From: Pseudomonadota bacterium
GTDB taxonomy: Bacteria; Desulfobacterota; Desulfobulbia; Desulfobulbales; JAHJIY01
Length of the DNA stretch: 64,000 nucleotides
Assembly: GCA_018823175.1 (NCBI GenBank)
Contig: JAHJIY010000043.1
Coordinates: 62,001-126,000 of the forward strand
Direction: 5' to 3'
The position numbers and the translations under genes are program-made. Each line of letters starts with the position of its first letter. The stretch's first letter is position 1. Positions 42,646-51,429 of this stretch are shown piece by piece. Under the pieces are notes generated by a model. It did not search any database and had not been told where the DNA came from. It worked only from the letters and a program-made list of their open reading frames with translations.

Positions 42646-43389
42646 ATGACTACTGGTGCCCGAATCGATAAGGATCCTGATTATTGCAGGATTCTGGCTA
42701 ATCTGCAGGAACATTTTGTCGAGGTTCCTGCAGAATGTCCATACGGCCTGCCTTACGTAGCCATCTATCGGCAAGCTCGGTTTGGGGATATGCTGGACGG
42801 TCTTATGGCCCAGATGCTTTTCTCCGGCTACCGGCGCAACGGTAATGTGATTTATGCCATGTGCTGTATGGGTTGTACGGAGTGTGTACCCATACGATTG
42901 CATACTGCCGAATTTAGACCTAATCGTAACCAGCGGCGGGTCGCCCGCCGAAATATAGATTTGGCCGTGGAGGTCGCCCCTCTGGAGATGAATAAAGAGA
43001 ATCTGGCTCTGCTCGATAAATTTTTAAAAGTTCGTTATCCGGGCCGTTCCTCCAGCGCAGTTGATTACTATGCCGGATTTTTCCTGAATAATTTTCAAAA
43101 CTCTTTGGAGATAAGGTTCCGGTCTCCGGAAGGTGAGCTGCTCGGGGTTTCGATAATTGATCTGGGTAGACAATGGCTAAATGCGGTTTATTTCTATTTT
43201 GATCCGGATGCTGCCAAACGCAGTCTCGGAACTTACAATATTCTTTATCTGGTAGATTTTTGCAGGCAGCAGAATATCGATATTCTTTATCTTGGTTATT
43301 GGATTAAGGATGTTCCTGCGATGAAATATAAAGAGGCCTTCAGGCCCCATGAGTTGCTGGTTGGTGGAAGCTGGATCTCTTCTTTTTAG
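42646..43389 (+). CDS. bpt: aspartate/glutamate leucyltransferase (Bpt-like)
   Basis: About 247 residues. The protein transfers leucine from Leu-tRNA to N-terminal Asp or Glu of proteins, marking them for Clp degradation by the N-degron route. The pattern fits the Ate/Bpt family: the N-terminal CPYGLPYVAIY segment, GCTECVPIRL, FRPNRNQRRVARRN and the C-terminal FYFDPDAAKRSLGTYNILYL and KDVPAMKYKEAFRPHELL blocks. ATG 42646 with AGGA eight bases upstream is preferred over GTG 42640. The other bacterial transferase, Aat, lies 18 kb away at 60.3 kb. It precedes a kinase gene but with a 220-base gap. Confidence 0.88.
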   Translation: MTTGARIDKDPDYCRILANLQEHFVEVPAECPYGLPYVAIYRQARFGDMLDGLMAQMLFSGYRRNGNVIYAMCCMGCTECVPIRLHTAEFRPNRNQRRVARRNIDLAVEVAPLEMNKENLALLDKFLKVRYPGRSSSAVDYYAGFFLNNFQNSLEIRFRSPEGELLGVSIIDLGRQWLNAVYFYFDPDAAKRSLGTYNILYLVDFCRQQNIDILYLGYWIKDVPAMKYKEAFRPHELLVGGSWISSF

Positions 43390-43612
43390 CCGGCAGATAT
43401 CTTTCCTTGTCGTGATATCATTATTTGACTCAGTCATTCTTATTCTGTTTTGTCTCAGGTAACAGCAAGAGATGATTAGATTTTTTAATTGTTCTTTGGG
43501 TAAGCTGTAAGATTGACTGGTGAAATAAAGATGGTAAGATTGAACTCATTATTGGTATTCCCTTGCGCAATAATAAATATAGCCGGCAATTGTTGGCCTT
43601 CGCATAGAAAAT

Positions 43613-44791
43613 ATGGAACATGAACTGCTTGGTAAAATATTAAACGGTCGTTACCGCATTGACTCTGTTTTGGGTCGGGGCGGCATGTCGACTGTTTTTA
43701 AGGGGATCGATAACACCCTTGGCCGGGCTGTTGCCATAAAAATGATCCATCCCCATCTGTTGGACGTGGTTGAGATTTCGGAACGGTTCAAGAGGGAAGC
43801 CACGGTCATCGCCAAGTTGAGTCATCCTAATGTGGTGCAGGTTTATGATCTGATTTTTGATGACAGTTATTATATCATCCTGGAATTAATTGCTGGTCAG
43901 CCCCTGGATAAGATCATCGCCAAGCTTGCCGGCAAGGGTAAACAGGTCCCATTGGCGATCGCCATCCGATTGATGATCTATCTGGCGAAAGCTGTTATCT
44001 TTTTACACTCCCACGATATTGTTCATCGGGACTTAAAACCATCAAATGTTATTGTTAACAAGGATTATCAACCCATCCTGCTCGACTTTGGGGTAATTAA
44101 AACAAAGGGTAACGCTGAGTTGACAACGGCGGGGATGGCGATTGGTTCGGTCTCCTTCATGGCCCCGGAGCAAATTGAGGGAACAAACGTAGACCACCGG
44201 ACCGACATCTATGCCCTTGGCGTCATCCTCTTTGAACTATTGACCGGCCACAAACCCTATATGGGCGGGACGATGGAACGGGTTTTTCACCAGCATCTCA
44301 ATGGGCCGATTCCGCAATTGGATCAGCGGGTTGATTGCGATATCACAAGATTCCAGCCCATTATCAACCGCGCCCTGGCCAAGAATCCCGATGACAGATT
44401 CCAGAAGGTGTTGGACTTTGCCCAGGCCCTGAAAGACTCGTATCAGCAATTAAAAAATAGTGAACAGGCCGAGACGAAAATTATGAACCATCCCGTATCA
44501 GGTGAATCGTCAACACTTGATATGGTCTTCCAAACGACGATTACTTCAAATCGTGCAAAAATGCCTGCCAATTGGCAGGTGCGGGTGGCGGAAATTTTAG
44601 CGGAGAAAATCGGGGTATTGTCGCAGTTGATTATTGATGACTCCCTGAGGTCTTTAAGGGTAAACTCTCCGGATCTGGTAATCGATGATTATTCGGCCTT
44701 TGTTCGGGAAGTGATTAGACAATTGCCGAGTGATGTTGATCAACAGCAGGTTAATGACACATTGTTAAGCATAATGCCAAAGAGGTTATAG
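43613..44791 (+). CDS. eukaryotic-type Ser/Thr protein kinase
   Basis: A 392-residue soluble kinase. The catalytic domain (12-280) has the Gly-rich loop GRGGMSTV (21-28), ATP-binding Lys43, HRDLKPSN (138-145) with catalytic Asp140, LDFGV (157-161) and APEQIEG. It is a Hanks-type kinase and probably active. The C-terminal 110 residues form a helical domain (WQVRVAEILAEKIGVLSQLI) like those at the ends of other bacterial kinases, and lack a membrane anchor or PASTA repeat. The substrate is unknown. A HAMP protein of unknown output lies downstream in the same direction. Confidence 0.93.
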   Translation: MEHELLGKILNGRYRIDSVLGRGGMSTVFKGIDNTLGRAVAIKMIHPHLLDVVEISERFKREATVIAKLSHPNVVQVYDLIFDDSYYIILELIAGQPLDKIIAKLAGKGKQVPLAIAIRLMIYLAKAVIFLHSHDIVHRDLKPSNVIVNKDYQPILLDFGVIKTKGNAELTTAGMAIGSVSFMAPEQIEGTNVDHRTDIYALGVILFELLTGHKPYMGGTMERVFHQHLNGPIPQLDQRVDCDITRFQPIINRALAKNPDDRFQKVLDFAQALKDSYQQLKNSEQAETKIMNHPVSGESSTLDMVFQTTITSNRAKMPANWQVRVAEILAEKIGVLSQLIIDDSLRSLRVNSPDLVIDDYSAFVREVIRQLPSDVDQQQVNDTLLSIMPKRL

Positions 44792-44938
44792 GTCCGGAAT
44801 TTATAGATCTGGAAAGTATTCCGGCACTATAGTTTTCGCTACTTATCTAAATCAGAGTTTAGATAGTTTACATTATCAGCTTTGCAACCTCGGCCAATTA
44901 AATTCTTATTCGTACTTATGATCAGGAGGTTTCGGTTC

Positions 44939-45751
44939 ATGAAAACCATTAAAGCAAAATTAACCATTTATCTGGCGCTTTTCATGGCCCTGTTATTGAT
45001 GCAGGCGATGTTTGGCGTGTTCTTTGGTTATCAAGCCAAGGAGTCATCGCAAGCCGCGAAAAACCTAAATTATGCCGCCGCTCTTTTGTCGTCCCTCTCC
45101 GAAGAGGTCCAAAGTATTCGACGCTATGAAAAAGAGTATATTATTTATGTCACGGATTTGAAAAAAAGGCAGGAATACTACACGGACTGGAAAGATAAAT
45201 ATGATCTGATCAAACAAAATACGGTTCTGATCATCGCTAATCCGAAACAGGTTTGGAGCGAAACTGAAATTAAACAGGTAAGAGGGTGGGATCAGGCCTT
45301 AAATGATTATGGTCGTGGCTTTATCGCCCTTAATTCGCGAGTGACCGATGGCTTGATTACTCAATCCATTGATGCCAATAATGAAATTGCCAAGGCCAAA
45401 AACAGTTTAAGGATCCTGGTCGATGGGGCGACTGCCGAGCATGCGAATAAATCAGCTCAGGAAGAACAGATGCTTGATTTAATGAATAAAAAGTTTAATC
45501 TGGCGCTCTATCTCATCGTCGGCACTTCAATGCTGGGTATTTTTTTGGCGGTATTTTTCATGGTGGTGATCCCTGCTTCGATTTCAACGCCGATCAAAGA
45601 GCTTGCCCGAGTGGCCGATAAAATGAGTAAAGGGGCCTTGGACGAGAGCGTGGTTGTCACGCAGGGGGGGCAAGAGATTGTCGACCTGGCCGCGACCTTG
45701 GAGAGGTTAAGAATTGCTCAGCGGGGTTTATTGCAGCGTTTACGTTCATGA
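44939..45751 (+). CDS. HAMP-domain sensor with four-helix bundle but no output domain
   Basis: About 270 residues. A membrane helix (about 7-30) and a second (about 190-215) enclose a periplasmic helical bundle like those of MCP sensors. The cytoplasmic part is only a HAMP domain (P-I-K-E-L-A-R-V-A-D-K-M-S-K-G-A-L) and a short helix ending LLQRLRS. There is no kinase, cyclase or methyl-accepting domain. AGGAGG lies 14 bases before the start; the reading from 44882 has no support. It lies 148 bases after the Ser/Thr kinase, past two hairpins. It may pass signals to a partner protein. Confidence 0.8.
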   Translation: MKTIKAKLTIYLALFMALLLMQAMFGVFFGYQAKESSQAAKNLNYAAALLSSLSEEVQSIRRYEKEYIIYVTDLKKRQEYYTDWKDKYDLIKQNTVLIIANPKQVWSETEIKQVRGWDQALNDYGRGFIALNSRVTDGLITQSIDANNEIAKAKNSLRILVDGATAEHANKSAQEEQMLDLMNKKFNLALYLIVGTSMLGIFLAVFFMVVIPASISTPIKELARVADKMSKGALDESVVVTQGGQEIVDLAATLERLRIAQRGLLQRLRS

Positions 45752-45887
45752 AAATTAGCTTAGGCCGAGCTTCAAGGGAACTTTAAAAATTCCAGTTAAG
45801 CTCAGGACATCCATTTACTCATATAGTCGGTGCTTTGTAAAAACAATTAAATAGTTTGATGATCTGATAACTTAGAACCATTAACGT

Positions 45888-45919
45888 CGCCCATGGTTAA
45901 TTCCTTGGGCGGCTTTTTT
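45888..45919 (+). terminator. Rho-independent terminator
   Basis: CGCCCATGG pairs with CCTTGGGCG around a 6-base loop, followed by C and T6. It ends the HAMP gene transcript. A 22-bp palindrome (TTTCTAGG-N6-CCTAGAAA) lies downstream at 45959-45980. Confidence 0.8.
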
Positions 45920-45981
45920 ATTTTAGTAAGTATATTGTCTAATTTTAATAGATCTAGGTTTCTAGGCAGGTACCTAGAAAC

Positions 45982-46013
45982 AAAAAAGCACTCACGGAAT
46001 TCCGTAAGTGCTT
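45982..46013 (-). terminator. terminator of tRNA-Lys
   Basis: On the minus strand AAGCACTTACGG pairs with CCGTGAGTGCTT around an AATT loop, followed by T4. It begins nine bases after the tRNA 3' end. Confidence 0.85.
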
Positions 46014-46021
46014 GATATTAC

Positions 46022-46097
46022 TGGTGGGCCATCCCGGACTCGAACCGGGAACCTGCTGATTAAGAGTCAGATGCTCTACCAATTGAGCTAATGGCCC
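46022..46097 (-). tRNA. tRNA-Lys (anticodon CTT)
   Basis: A 76-base cloverleaf with GGGCCAT/ATGGCCC acceptor arm, GCTCAATTGGTAGAGC D arm, CTGAC-TCTTAA-anticodon loop reading CTT, CCGGGTTCGAGTCCGGG-type T arm and encoded CCA end. It lies on the minus strand next to the arsenic operon, but is transcribed on its own. Confidence 0.96.
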
Positions 46098-46308
46098 GAA
46101 TAATTTGTAACGCGAAACTATCATAAGAGAGTGACCACGTCAAGAGGCTGTTTCTTAATATTTCATTTGGTTAATGAATATCGATCTGACCTGGCATTTT
46201 TCGGCTGATAATTGCCATCTACTATTGCTTCCTCTGGGCCTTAATCCGGCGAGATTTATTCCGTAATTTTGCTTTGTCTCCCTTTCTCCCATCTATTACC
46301 TATGGATT

Positions 46309-47397
46309 TTAAGGCTTACAGTTTACATGACAGATCCCGCTTGGAGTCTTTACGGCATATGGGAAATATTTCTTCTTAAACCAAAGGGCGACAGTTACCA
46401 GGCCGATCAGGACCGGGACTTCGACCAGCGGCCCGATCACCGCGGCAAAGGCCTGGCCGGAATCGATACCGAAAACGGCGATCGCCACTGCAATGGCCAG
46501 CTCGAAGTTATTGGAGGCGGCGGTAAAACTCAAGGTCGCTGATTGCTCGTAGGTGGCGCCGACTTTGAGCGAGAGAAAGAATGAGACCAGAAACATCACC
46601 AGAAAATAAATGGTCAGTGGGATGGCGATCCGCACCACATCAAAAGGGAGTTGAACAATATATTCACCCTTGAGTGAAAACATAACCACAATGGTGAACA
46701 GCAGAAACAGTAAGGTGAAGGGGCTGATTACCGGCAGCAGTTTTTCCTGATACCATTTTTCACCCTTGGTCTTGAGGCCGATCATCCTGGTCAGCATGCC
46801 AGCGATAAATGGGATGCCAAGATAGATGAAGACCGATTTGGCGATCTCCGCCATCGAGATCTCGACCACTGATCCCCTTAACCCCAGCCAGCCGGGGACA
46901 ATTGTTAAAAATATCCAGGCGTAGAGTGAGAAAAACAGGACCTGAAAGATGGAGTTGAAGGCAACCAATCCGGCGCAGTATTCCCGGTGGCCGTCGGCCA
47001 GATCGTTCCAGACGATGACCATGGCGATGCAGCGGGCCAGGCCGATCAGGATCAGGCCGACCATGTATTCATGATAGCCGGATAAAAAAGTGACGGCCAG
47101 CCCGAACATCAGGATTGGTCCGATAATCCAGTTCTGGATCAGGGAGAGGGCCAGCACCTTGTAATTTCTAAAGACCTCATGGAGTTTTTCGTAACGGACC
47201 TTGGCCAGCGGCGGGTACATCATCAGGATCAGACCAATGGCAATCGGGATATTGGTGGTGCCGACCTGGAAGGAGTTGATCACATCACGGATGCCGGGGT
47301 ACAGGTATCCGCCGATCACGCCGATGAACATGGCGAGGAAGATCCAGAGGGTGAGAAAGCGGTCGAGGAATGAGAGTTTTTTGGGTGTGGTTGCCAT
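46309..47397 (-). CDS. acr3: Acr3-family arsenite efflux transporter
   Basis: A 362-residue membrane protein with ten predicted helices. Signature parts are [17 protein letters not shown], the C-X3[17 protein letters not shown] helix with its conserved Cys, and [16 protein letters not shown] near the end. Acr3 exports arsenite (and often antimonite) using the proton gradient. It is the last gene of the arsenic operon and lies 134 bases after the CcdA-like gene. A tRNA-Lys lies about 200 bases downstream. Family assignment is firm; substrate range is inference. Confidence 0.95.
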   Translation of the reverse strand: MATTPKKLSFLDRFLTLWIFLAMFIGVIGGYLYPGIRDVINSFQVGTTNIPIAIGLILMMYPPLAKVRYEKLHEVFRNYKVLALSLIQNWIIGPILMFGLAVTFLSGYHEYMVGLILIGLARCIAMVIVWNDLADGHREYCAGLVAFNSIFQVLFFSLYAWIFLTIVPGWLGLRGSVVEISMAEIAKSVFIYLGIPFIAGMLTRMIGLKTKGEKWYQEKLLPVISPFTLLFLLFTIVVMFSLKGEYIVQLPFDVVRIAIPLTIYFLVMFLVSFFLSLKVGATYEQSATLSFTAASNNFELAIAVAIAVFGIDSGQAFAAVIGPLVEVPVLIGLVTVALWFKKKYFPYAVKTPSGICHVNCKP

Positions 47398-47531
47398 TTT
47401 TTTATTCTCCCGGGGAATAGTTGATATGACTTGTTTTACGGCCTCATGTCTTGGACGGCTCGCTATTCTTTGGCTTGGAGAGCTTCAATATGTTGTTAAA
47501 TTTTACGGGCTCATTTTCAAATCAATTACGA

Positions 47532-48233
47532 TCAAGTCAGGAAAGGATTAACTGCGAAATAAACTCCCAGGCCTGCGATGAGCACGGCCGCGGCTTTGCG
47601 CATCAAGAGGACGGTTTTCTGGCCGGAGTGGCTCTGTAAGATTTCCATGGTCCGGGCGCTGAAGATACCGCAAAAAATCAGAGGCAGGCAGTGGCCGATG
47701 GCAAAGAGGAGCAGCATCAGTAAACCGGTGATAATCTCTTTCTGGAGAGTGATGACCCCCAGGATCGGCGCAATAAAACCAAAGGTGCAGACCCCGGAGA
47801 GAAAACCGTACCCCAGTCCGAGAATCAGCGCGCCGATGGGACCCTGCATCTGAAAACGATGTAAGGCGTTGCCGGTGGCTGAGCATTTGGGTGGGTTAAA
47901 CAGGGTCCAGGCGACCCAGAGCAGGAGGATGCCGACCGCGGCCTGCCACCAGGGACCGACATCGCCAGCCATTCGTCCGGCCAGGGTACAGATCAGGCCG
48001 ATGATCATGATCGTGATAAACAGGCCGACCGCAAAGAGGATGGCATAGCGCGTCGCCTGTCTGGGGCTGGGGATAATTTTTTGCCCCGCGACATAGGCGA
48101 TCATCAAGGGAATGGAGGCCAGATGACACGGGCTTAACAAGACGCTGGTCATCCCCCAGAGAAAAGAGGCGGGTAAGGCGATGATCTTCCCGGTTTGCAG
48201 CCAGCTGGTGATGGCCATCAGGATCTCGTTCAT
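47532..48233 (-). CDS. CcdA-like thiol-electron transporter
   Basis: A 233-residue membrane protein with about six helices. The SPCHLASIPLMIAYVAGQK segment contains the first conserved Cys-Pro region of CcdA/DsbD-type proteins; the second block has TFGFIAPILGVI with Cys in SGVCTFGF. These carry electrons from cytoplasmic thioredoxin across the membrane to a periplasmic thiol protein. Its start overlaps the stop of the periplasmic thioredoxin gene by four bases, so the two are coupled. Position in the arsenic operon suggests keeping thiols reduced during arsenite stress. Confidence 0.85.
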   Translation of the reverse strand: MNEILMAITSWLQTGKIIALPASFLWGMTSVLLSPCHLASIPLMIAYVAGQKIIPSPRQATRYAILFAVGLFITIMIIGLICTLAGRMAGDVGPWWQAAVGILLLWVAWTLFNPPKCSATGNALHRFQMQGPIGALILGLGYGFLSGVCTFGFIAPILGVITLQKEIITGLLMLLLFAIGHCLPLIFCGIFSARTMEILQSHSGQKTVLLMRKAAAVLIAGLGVYFAVNPFLT

Positions 48234-48619
48234 TTTTTGGCCAGTAATTTTTCTAATTTTTCGACAATGGATTTTTTGTCCATAAATCCAAGATGGCGGA
48301 AAGCTTCTTGGCCTTTTTGGTCGTAAAAAATCTGGGTCGGGATCGCCATTATCTTAAATTTTTTAGCCTCGTCCGGATTTTTCCAGACATCGATAAAGAC
48401 TATTGCGGCCCGGTCGGCGTATTCTTTTTCCAGTTCAACCAGGATCGGGGCCATCATTTTGCACGGGATACAACTCCTGGCGCCAAGATCAACCATGGTG
48501 ACCGTATCTTTGACCGGGATGGCCGGGGTGATTTCTTCCGCCGTTCCAGATTTGGGTAATGAAAAGGACATGAGAAAGGCCAGCGTTAAAACATAAAAAA
48601 TCCGGGGAGCTTGTCGCAT
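48230..48619 (-). CDS. periplasmic thioredoxin-like protein
   Basis: A 129-residue exported protein with signal peptide 1-27 (ending GTA). The active site is ARSCIPCKMMAP, and MAIPTQIFYDQKG contains the cis-Pro loop. It is likely reduced by the CcdA-like protein encoded by the coupled next gene. It lies within the arsenic operon, so it may protect or reduce cell-surface thiols bound by arsenite. Length matches small thioredoxin-fold proteins. Confidence 0.88.
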   Translation of the reverse strand: MRQAPRIFYVLTLAFLMSFSLPKSGTAEEITPAIPVKDTVTMVDLGARSCIPCKMMAPILVELEKEYADRAAIVFIDVWKNPDEAKKFKIMAIPTQIFYDQKGQEAFRHLGFMDKKSIVEKLEKLLAKK

Positions 48620-48660
48620 TTTTCTATCCTGTCGGGAATTAGGTTTTTAGAAAAGACCGG

Positions 48661-48891
48661 TTATTTGAGCCAGGTCAGAATTTCACTTTTTCGCGGGACC
48701 TTGCCGACGCATTTGATCGCACCGTCAACCACCACCGCCGGGGTGGAAAAGACCCCGAGCTTTGCGATCTCGTTAAAGTCGCTAACCTTTTCAATGGTCG
48801 CCTCGACGCCATTTTCCGCCACTACTTCCTGGATTACCCGTTCAACTTCATGACATTTGGCACAGCCTGGTCCGCATATTTTTATTTCCAT
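48661..48891 (-). CDS. small redox-active thioredoxin-fold protein (TM0996/MTH895-like)
   Basis: About 76 residues. CGPGCAKCHE carries the redox pair CXXC, followed by the alpha/beta pattern and the VFSTPAVVVDG cis-Pro loop. These small cytoplasmic thioredoxins are typical partners of ArsP-like permeases, with which it is adjacent. Start 48891 has GGAGAAG six bases upstream and fits the family start (MEIK); 48903 is the alternative. It lies between the permease and the periplasmic thioredoxin genes. Confidence 0.85.
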   Translation of the reverse strand: MEIKICGPGCAKCHEVERVIQEVVAENGVEATIEKVSDFNEIAKLGVFSTPAVVVDGAIKCVGKVPRKSEILTWLK

Positions 48892-48924
48892 GATCTTCTC
48901 CATTCTTTTTTTTGAGAGATATTT

Positions 48925-50223
48925 TTAAAATATGGCTCCGAAAATCAGGCCGCTGATCGTAGCCATGGTGATCACCAGGCTGACAAAAACCAAGGTTTTC
49001 TTGGTGCCCATCACGCTTCTGATCACCAGCATGTTGGGGAGACTCAGGGCCGGCCCGGCCAGCAGTAGTGCCAGGGCGGGGCCTTTGCCCATCCCGTTGC
49101 CGATCAAGCCTTGCAAAATCGGCACCTCGGTCAGGGTCGCAAAATACATGAACGCCCCGGCAAAGGAGGCGGCAAAATTGGCCATGATTGAGTTGCCGCC
49201 CACCGCCTGACTGACCCAGGCCGATGGAATAATCCCCTCGCCGCCGGGCCGACCAAGCAGAATGCCGGCAATCAACACCCCGAAGAGCAGAAGCGGCAGG
49301 ATCTGTTTGGCAAAACCCCATGATTCCTGAAACCAGTCGCCGGTTTCGTCCTCTCGGGGGCTGATCAACAGGGACAGCCCCAACACCCCGGCCACAAAGG
49401 CAATAGTGGGGTGGCCGGCAAAGAGAAAGGCCAGGATGATCGCCGGCAGTCCGGCTACGATTACCTGCCATTTGGGCAGGTTGTACCAGGTCATGAGAAT
49501 GATGCCGAGCGCCGCGGAAAAAAGGCCGGTAATCAGCCACTTGTTATTGTAAATCATACTCCATGTTCCGGAGGACGTTGCCGGTTTTCCCCAGTTGGCA
49601 AAGACCAGGATGCCGACCATCGCTGCAAAATAAATGACATTCTGCCAGAGGGGGCGGCTCACTTCAGGTTGCGGCATCGCAGCCTGGACTGCGGCTTTTG
49701 CCATTTCTTCTTTTCGGAAGAAAAAGTGCATTAAAAGGCCGATGACGATACTGAAAACCACGGCGCCGACGGCTCGGGCGATCCCGAGTTCGGGACCCAG
49801 AATGCGAGCGGTCAGAATGATGGCCAGGATGTTAATCGCCGGGCCTGAATAAAGAAAGGCGGTGGCCGGGCCAAGCCCCGCTCCCATCTTGTATATCCCG
49901 GAAAATAGTGGCAGAATCGTGCAGGAACAAACGGCGAGGACTGAGCCTGAAATTGAGGCCACGCCATAGGCCACGACTTTGTTGGCGTTTGCCCCGAGAT
50001 ATTTTAAGACCGAGGCCTGGCTGACGAAAACGGCGATTGCCCCGGCAATAAAAAAGGCAGGGACCAGACAAAGCAGGACGTGCTCCTGGGCATACCACTT
50101 GACAAGGTGTAGCGCCTCAAGAACTGCATTGTCAAAGCGGACTACGCCCACCGGTAGATAGTAGCAGGCCGCAAAAATGGCGATGATCCAGGTCAGCGGT
50201 TTCCACTCTCTTTTCCATTCCAT
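48925..50223 (-). CDS. ArsP/YraQ-type permease (DUF318)
   Basis: A 432-residue membrane protein with about ten helices. The GSVLAVCSCTILPLFSGIYK segment with conserved Cys pair (CSC) and AGLGPATAFLYSGPAINILA are characteristic of the DUF318 permease family. The best known member, ArsP of Campylobacter, exports trivalent methyl- and aryl-arsenicals. A role in organoarsenical export is therefore likely but not proven. It lies second to last upstream of the small thioredoxin gene, with a 34-base gap, and downstream of the TrmO-like gene. Confidence 0.85.
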   Translation of the reverse strand: MEWKREWKPLTWIIAIFAACYYLPVGVVRFDNAVLEALHLVKWYAQEHVLLCLVPAFFIAGAIAVFVSQASVLKYLGANANKVVAYGVASISGSVLAVCSCTILPLFSGIYKMGAGLGPATAFLYSGPAINILAIILTARILGPELGIARAVGAVVFSIVIGLLMHFFFRKEEMAKAAVQAAMPQPEVSRPLWQNVIYFAAMVGILVFANWGKPATSSGTWSMIYNNKWLITGLFSAALGIILMTWYNLPKWQVIVAGLPAIILAFLFAGHPTIAFVAGVLGLSLLISPREDETGDWFQESWGFAKQILPLLLFGVLIAGILLGRPGGEGIIPSAWVSQAVGGNSIMANFAASFAGAFMYFATLTEVPILQGLIGNGMGKGPALALLLAGPALSLPNMLVIRSVMGTKKTLVFVSLVITMATISGLIFGAIF

Positions 50224-50312
50224 TTTTTTCTCCAGATTATCGAGGGGAGGGCTCAGGCGGCAGGAAAAAGGTCGTGATTTTACCCTGCGGCATAACCCTT
50301 ATCTCTTTTTGC

Positions 50313-50714
50313 TTATAATTTTTTCTTGATATCCAGGATCGGCGTGCCGTTTAAAACGTCGAGCCCTAAAACTTCTATGTTGCCCTGCTCAATTTTTGTC
50401 ACCATAAGCTCGGAGAGGGCAATGGGGTTGGGGCGCACCGGACTGCGGGTGGCAAAAACCCCGTGCAACCCGCGGCTTTTATCGCCACGCGGGTAGACTT
50501 TTAATATATCGCGGCGGGCCTGGTGGAGCCAGCAGAGGACGACGATGGTTTGGCCGACCTTGATCCCATCCATTGCTTCAATATATTCCGGAAAAATCTC
50601 CAGGGTACCGGTTTCCGTCGAGATATCGAAATTTCTCGGGGCTTGCTCTCTGGACTCCAGGCTGCAATGGATGATCCCGATTGGGGATAGTTCTATCGGC
50701 TCTACATAACTCAT
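50313..50714 (-). CDS. TrmO-like (TsaA/YaeB) methyltransferase-domain protein
   Basis: About 133 residues with the single beta-barrel fold of the TrmO N-terminal domain: SPIGIIHC, GTLEIFPEYIEAMDGI, VYPRGDKSRGLHGVFATRSPVRPNPIALS. This domain binds S-adenosylmethionine and, in TrmO, N6-methylates t6A in tRNA. The full-length E. coli protein has an added C-terminal region that is missing here. Its place between arsR and the permease suggests an arsenic-related role. Two starts are possible: 50714 (AAAGGAT site, chosen) and 50765 (overlaps the arsR stop). Confidence 0.82.
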   Translation of the reverse strand: MSYVEPIELSPIGIIHCSLESREQAPRNFDISTETGTLEIFPEYIEAMDGIKVGQTIVVLCWLHQARRDILKVYPRGDKSRGLHGVFATRSPVRPNPIALSELMVTKIEQGNIEVLGLDVLNGTPILDIKKKL

Positions 50715-50761
50715 CTGATATCCTTTTTTTGTTAAAAATTTCCGGTCAAGAGGTCTTCTGG

Positions 50762-51106
50762 TCATTTTTTGCAGATCGTCAGGCGGTCGATGGTCTGAAG
50801 TTTGAGCCGCAATTGTTTGATCTCCGGATCGTGATCCAGCCATTCCCGGATATTATTCAAAAATTGTCGTGAGTAGAGGTTGGCGCTGTCCGCGGTCAGT
50901 CGATAGATCACCCAATTTCTTTCCTTGCGGGAGGTGGACATCTCGGCTTTCTCAAGTATTTTCATGTGGTTGGAGATGGTCGGCTGGGAGAGCGCCAGAG
51001 CGGCCTGGATCTCGCAAACGCAGAGTTCTTTTGCCTGGAGAAGCTTGATAATCTTTATCCGGGTGGGATCGGCAATCGCTTTGGCGGCAGTAATGAATTG
51101 TTTCAT
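50762..51106 (-). CDS. arsR: ArsR-family arsenic-responsive repressor
   Basis: About 114 residues from the chosen start. A winged helix with ELCVCEIQAALALSQPTISNHMKILEKA contains the CVC arsenite-binding pair in the DNA-binding helix, as in classical ArsR. Binding of arsenite or antimonite releases the repressor. It is the first gene of a seven-gene operon: arsR, TrmO-like, permease, small thioredoxin, periplasmic thioredoxin, CcdA and acr3. Start 51106 is preferred over 51154, because the longer reading would run into the operator. Confidence 0.93.
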   Translation of the reverse strand: MKQFITAAKAIADPTRIKIIKLLQAKELCVCEIQAALALSQPTISNHMKILEKAEMSTSRKERNWVIYRLTADSANLYSRQFLNNIREWLDHDPEIKQLRLKLQTIDRLTICKK

Positions 51107-51429
51107 AATTTTATGTGCTCTAAGCTGAGAGTGAAAATTTCCATTCATCTGCATAGCTATACGTCTATATAGATGAATGACTATATAGTAGAGATGTAAT
51201 GGCTGTCAATATAATAAAAAAGTGGAATGAAAGATTGAGAGGGCACGAATAGTTTTGTTATTTAGAGACTCTTGGAGTAAACATTTATGCAAAAGATTTA
51301 AAATGTTGTGAGTATCTTTGCCACGCTTAATGTAGTTTTTTAGCGGCAACGTTTTTCTTGATGGGGAATTGAAACGAGGTCGGTTTTGTTGGGTCGAACT
51401 CTAAAGAGAAAAACCGGGGGAGATGGTTG
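51107..51429. other. divergent promoter region of arsR and a small membrane gene
   Basis: The region holds the arsR promoter and operator at 51143-51209. The rest (51210-51429) is AT-rich with no gene, probably with the promoter of the 57-residue gene; GGGGGAG near 51417 is its ribosome binding site. Confidence 0.6.
51143..51209 (-). promoter_or_regulatory. arsR promoter and ArsR-type operator
   Basis: On the minus strand, TTGACA (51209-51204) and TATATA (51187-51182) are 16 bases apart. Just downstream, ATTCATCTGCATAG (51143-51156) and CTATATAGATGAAT (51165-51178) form an inverted repeat with 12 of 14 matches and an 8-base spacer. The site straddles the expected transcription start, where ArsR would block transcription. 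Confidence 0.75.
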
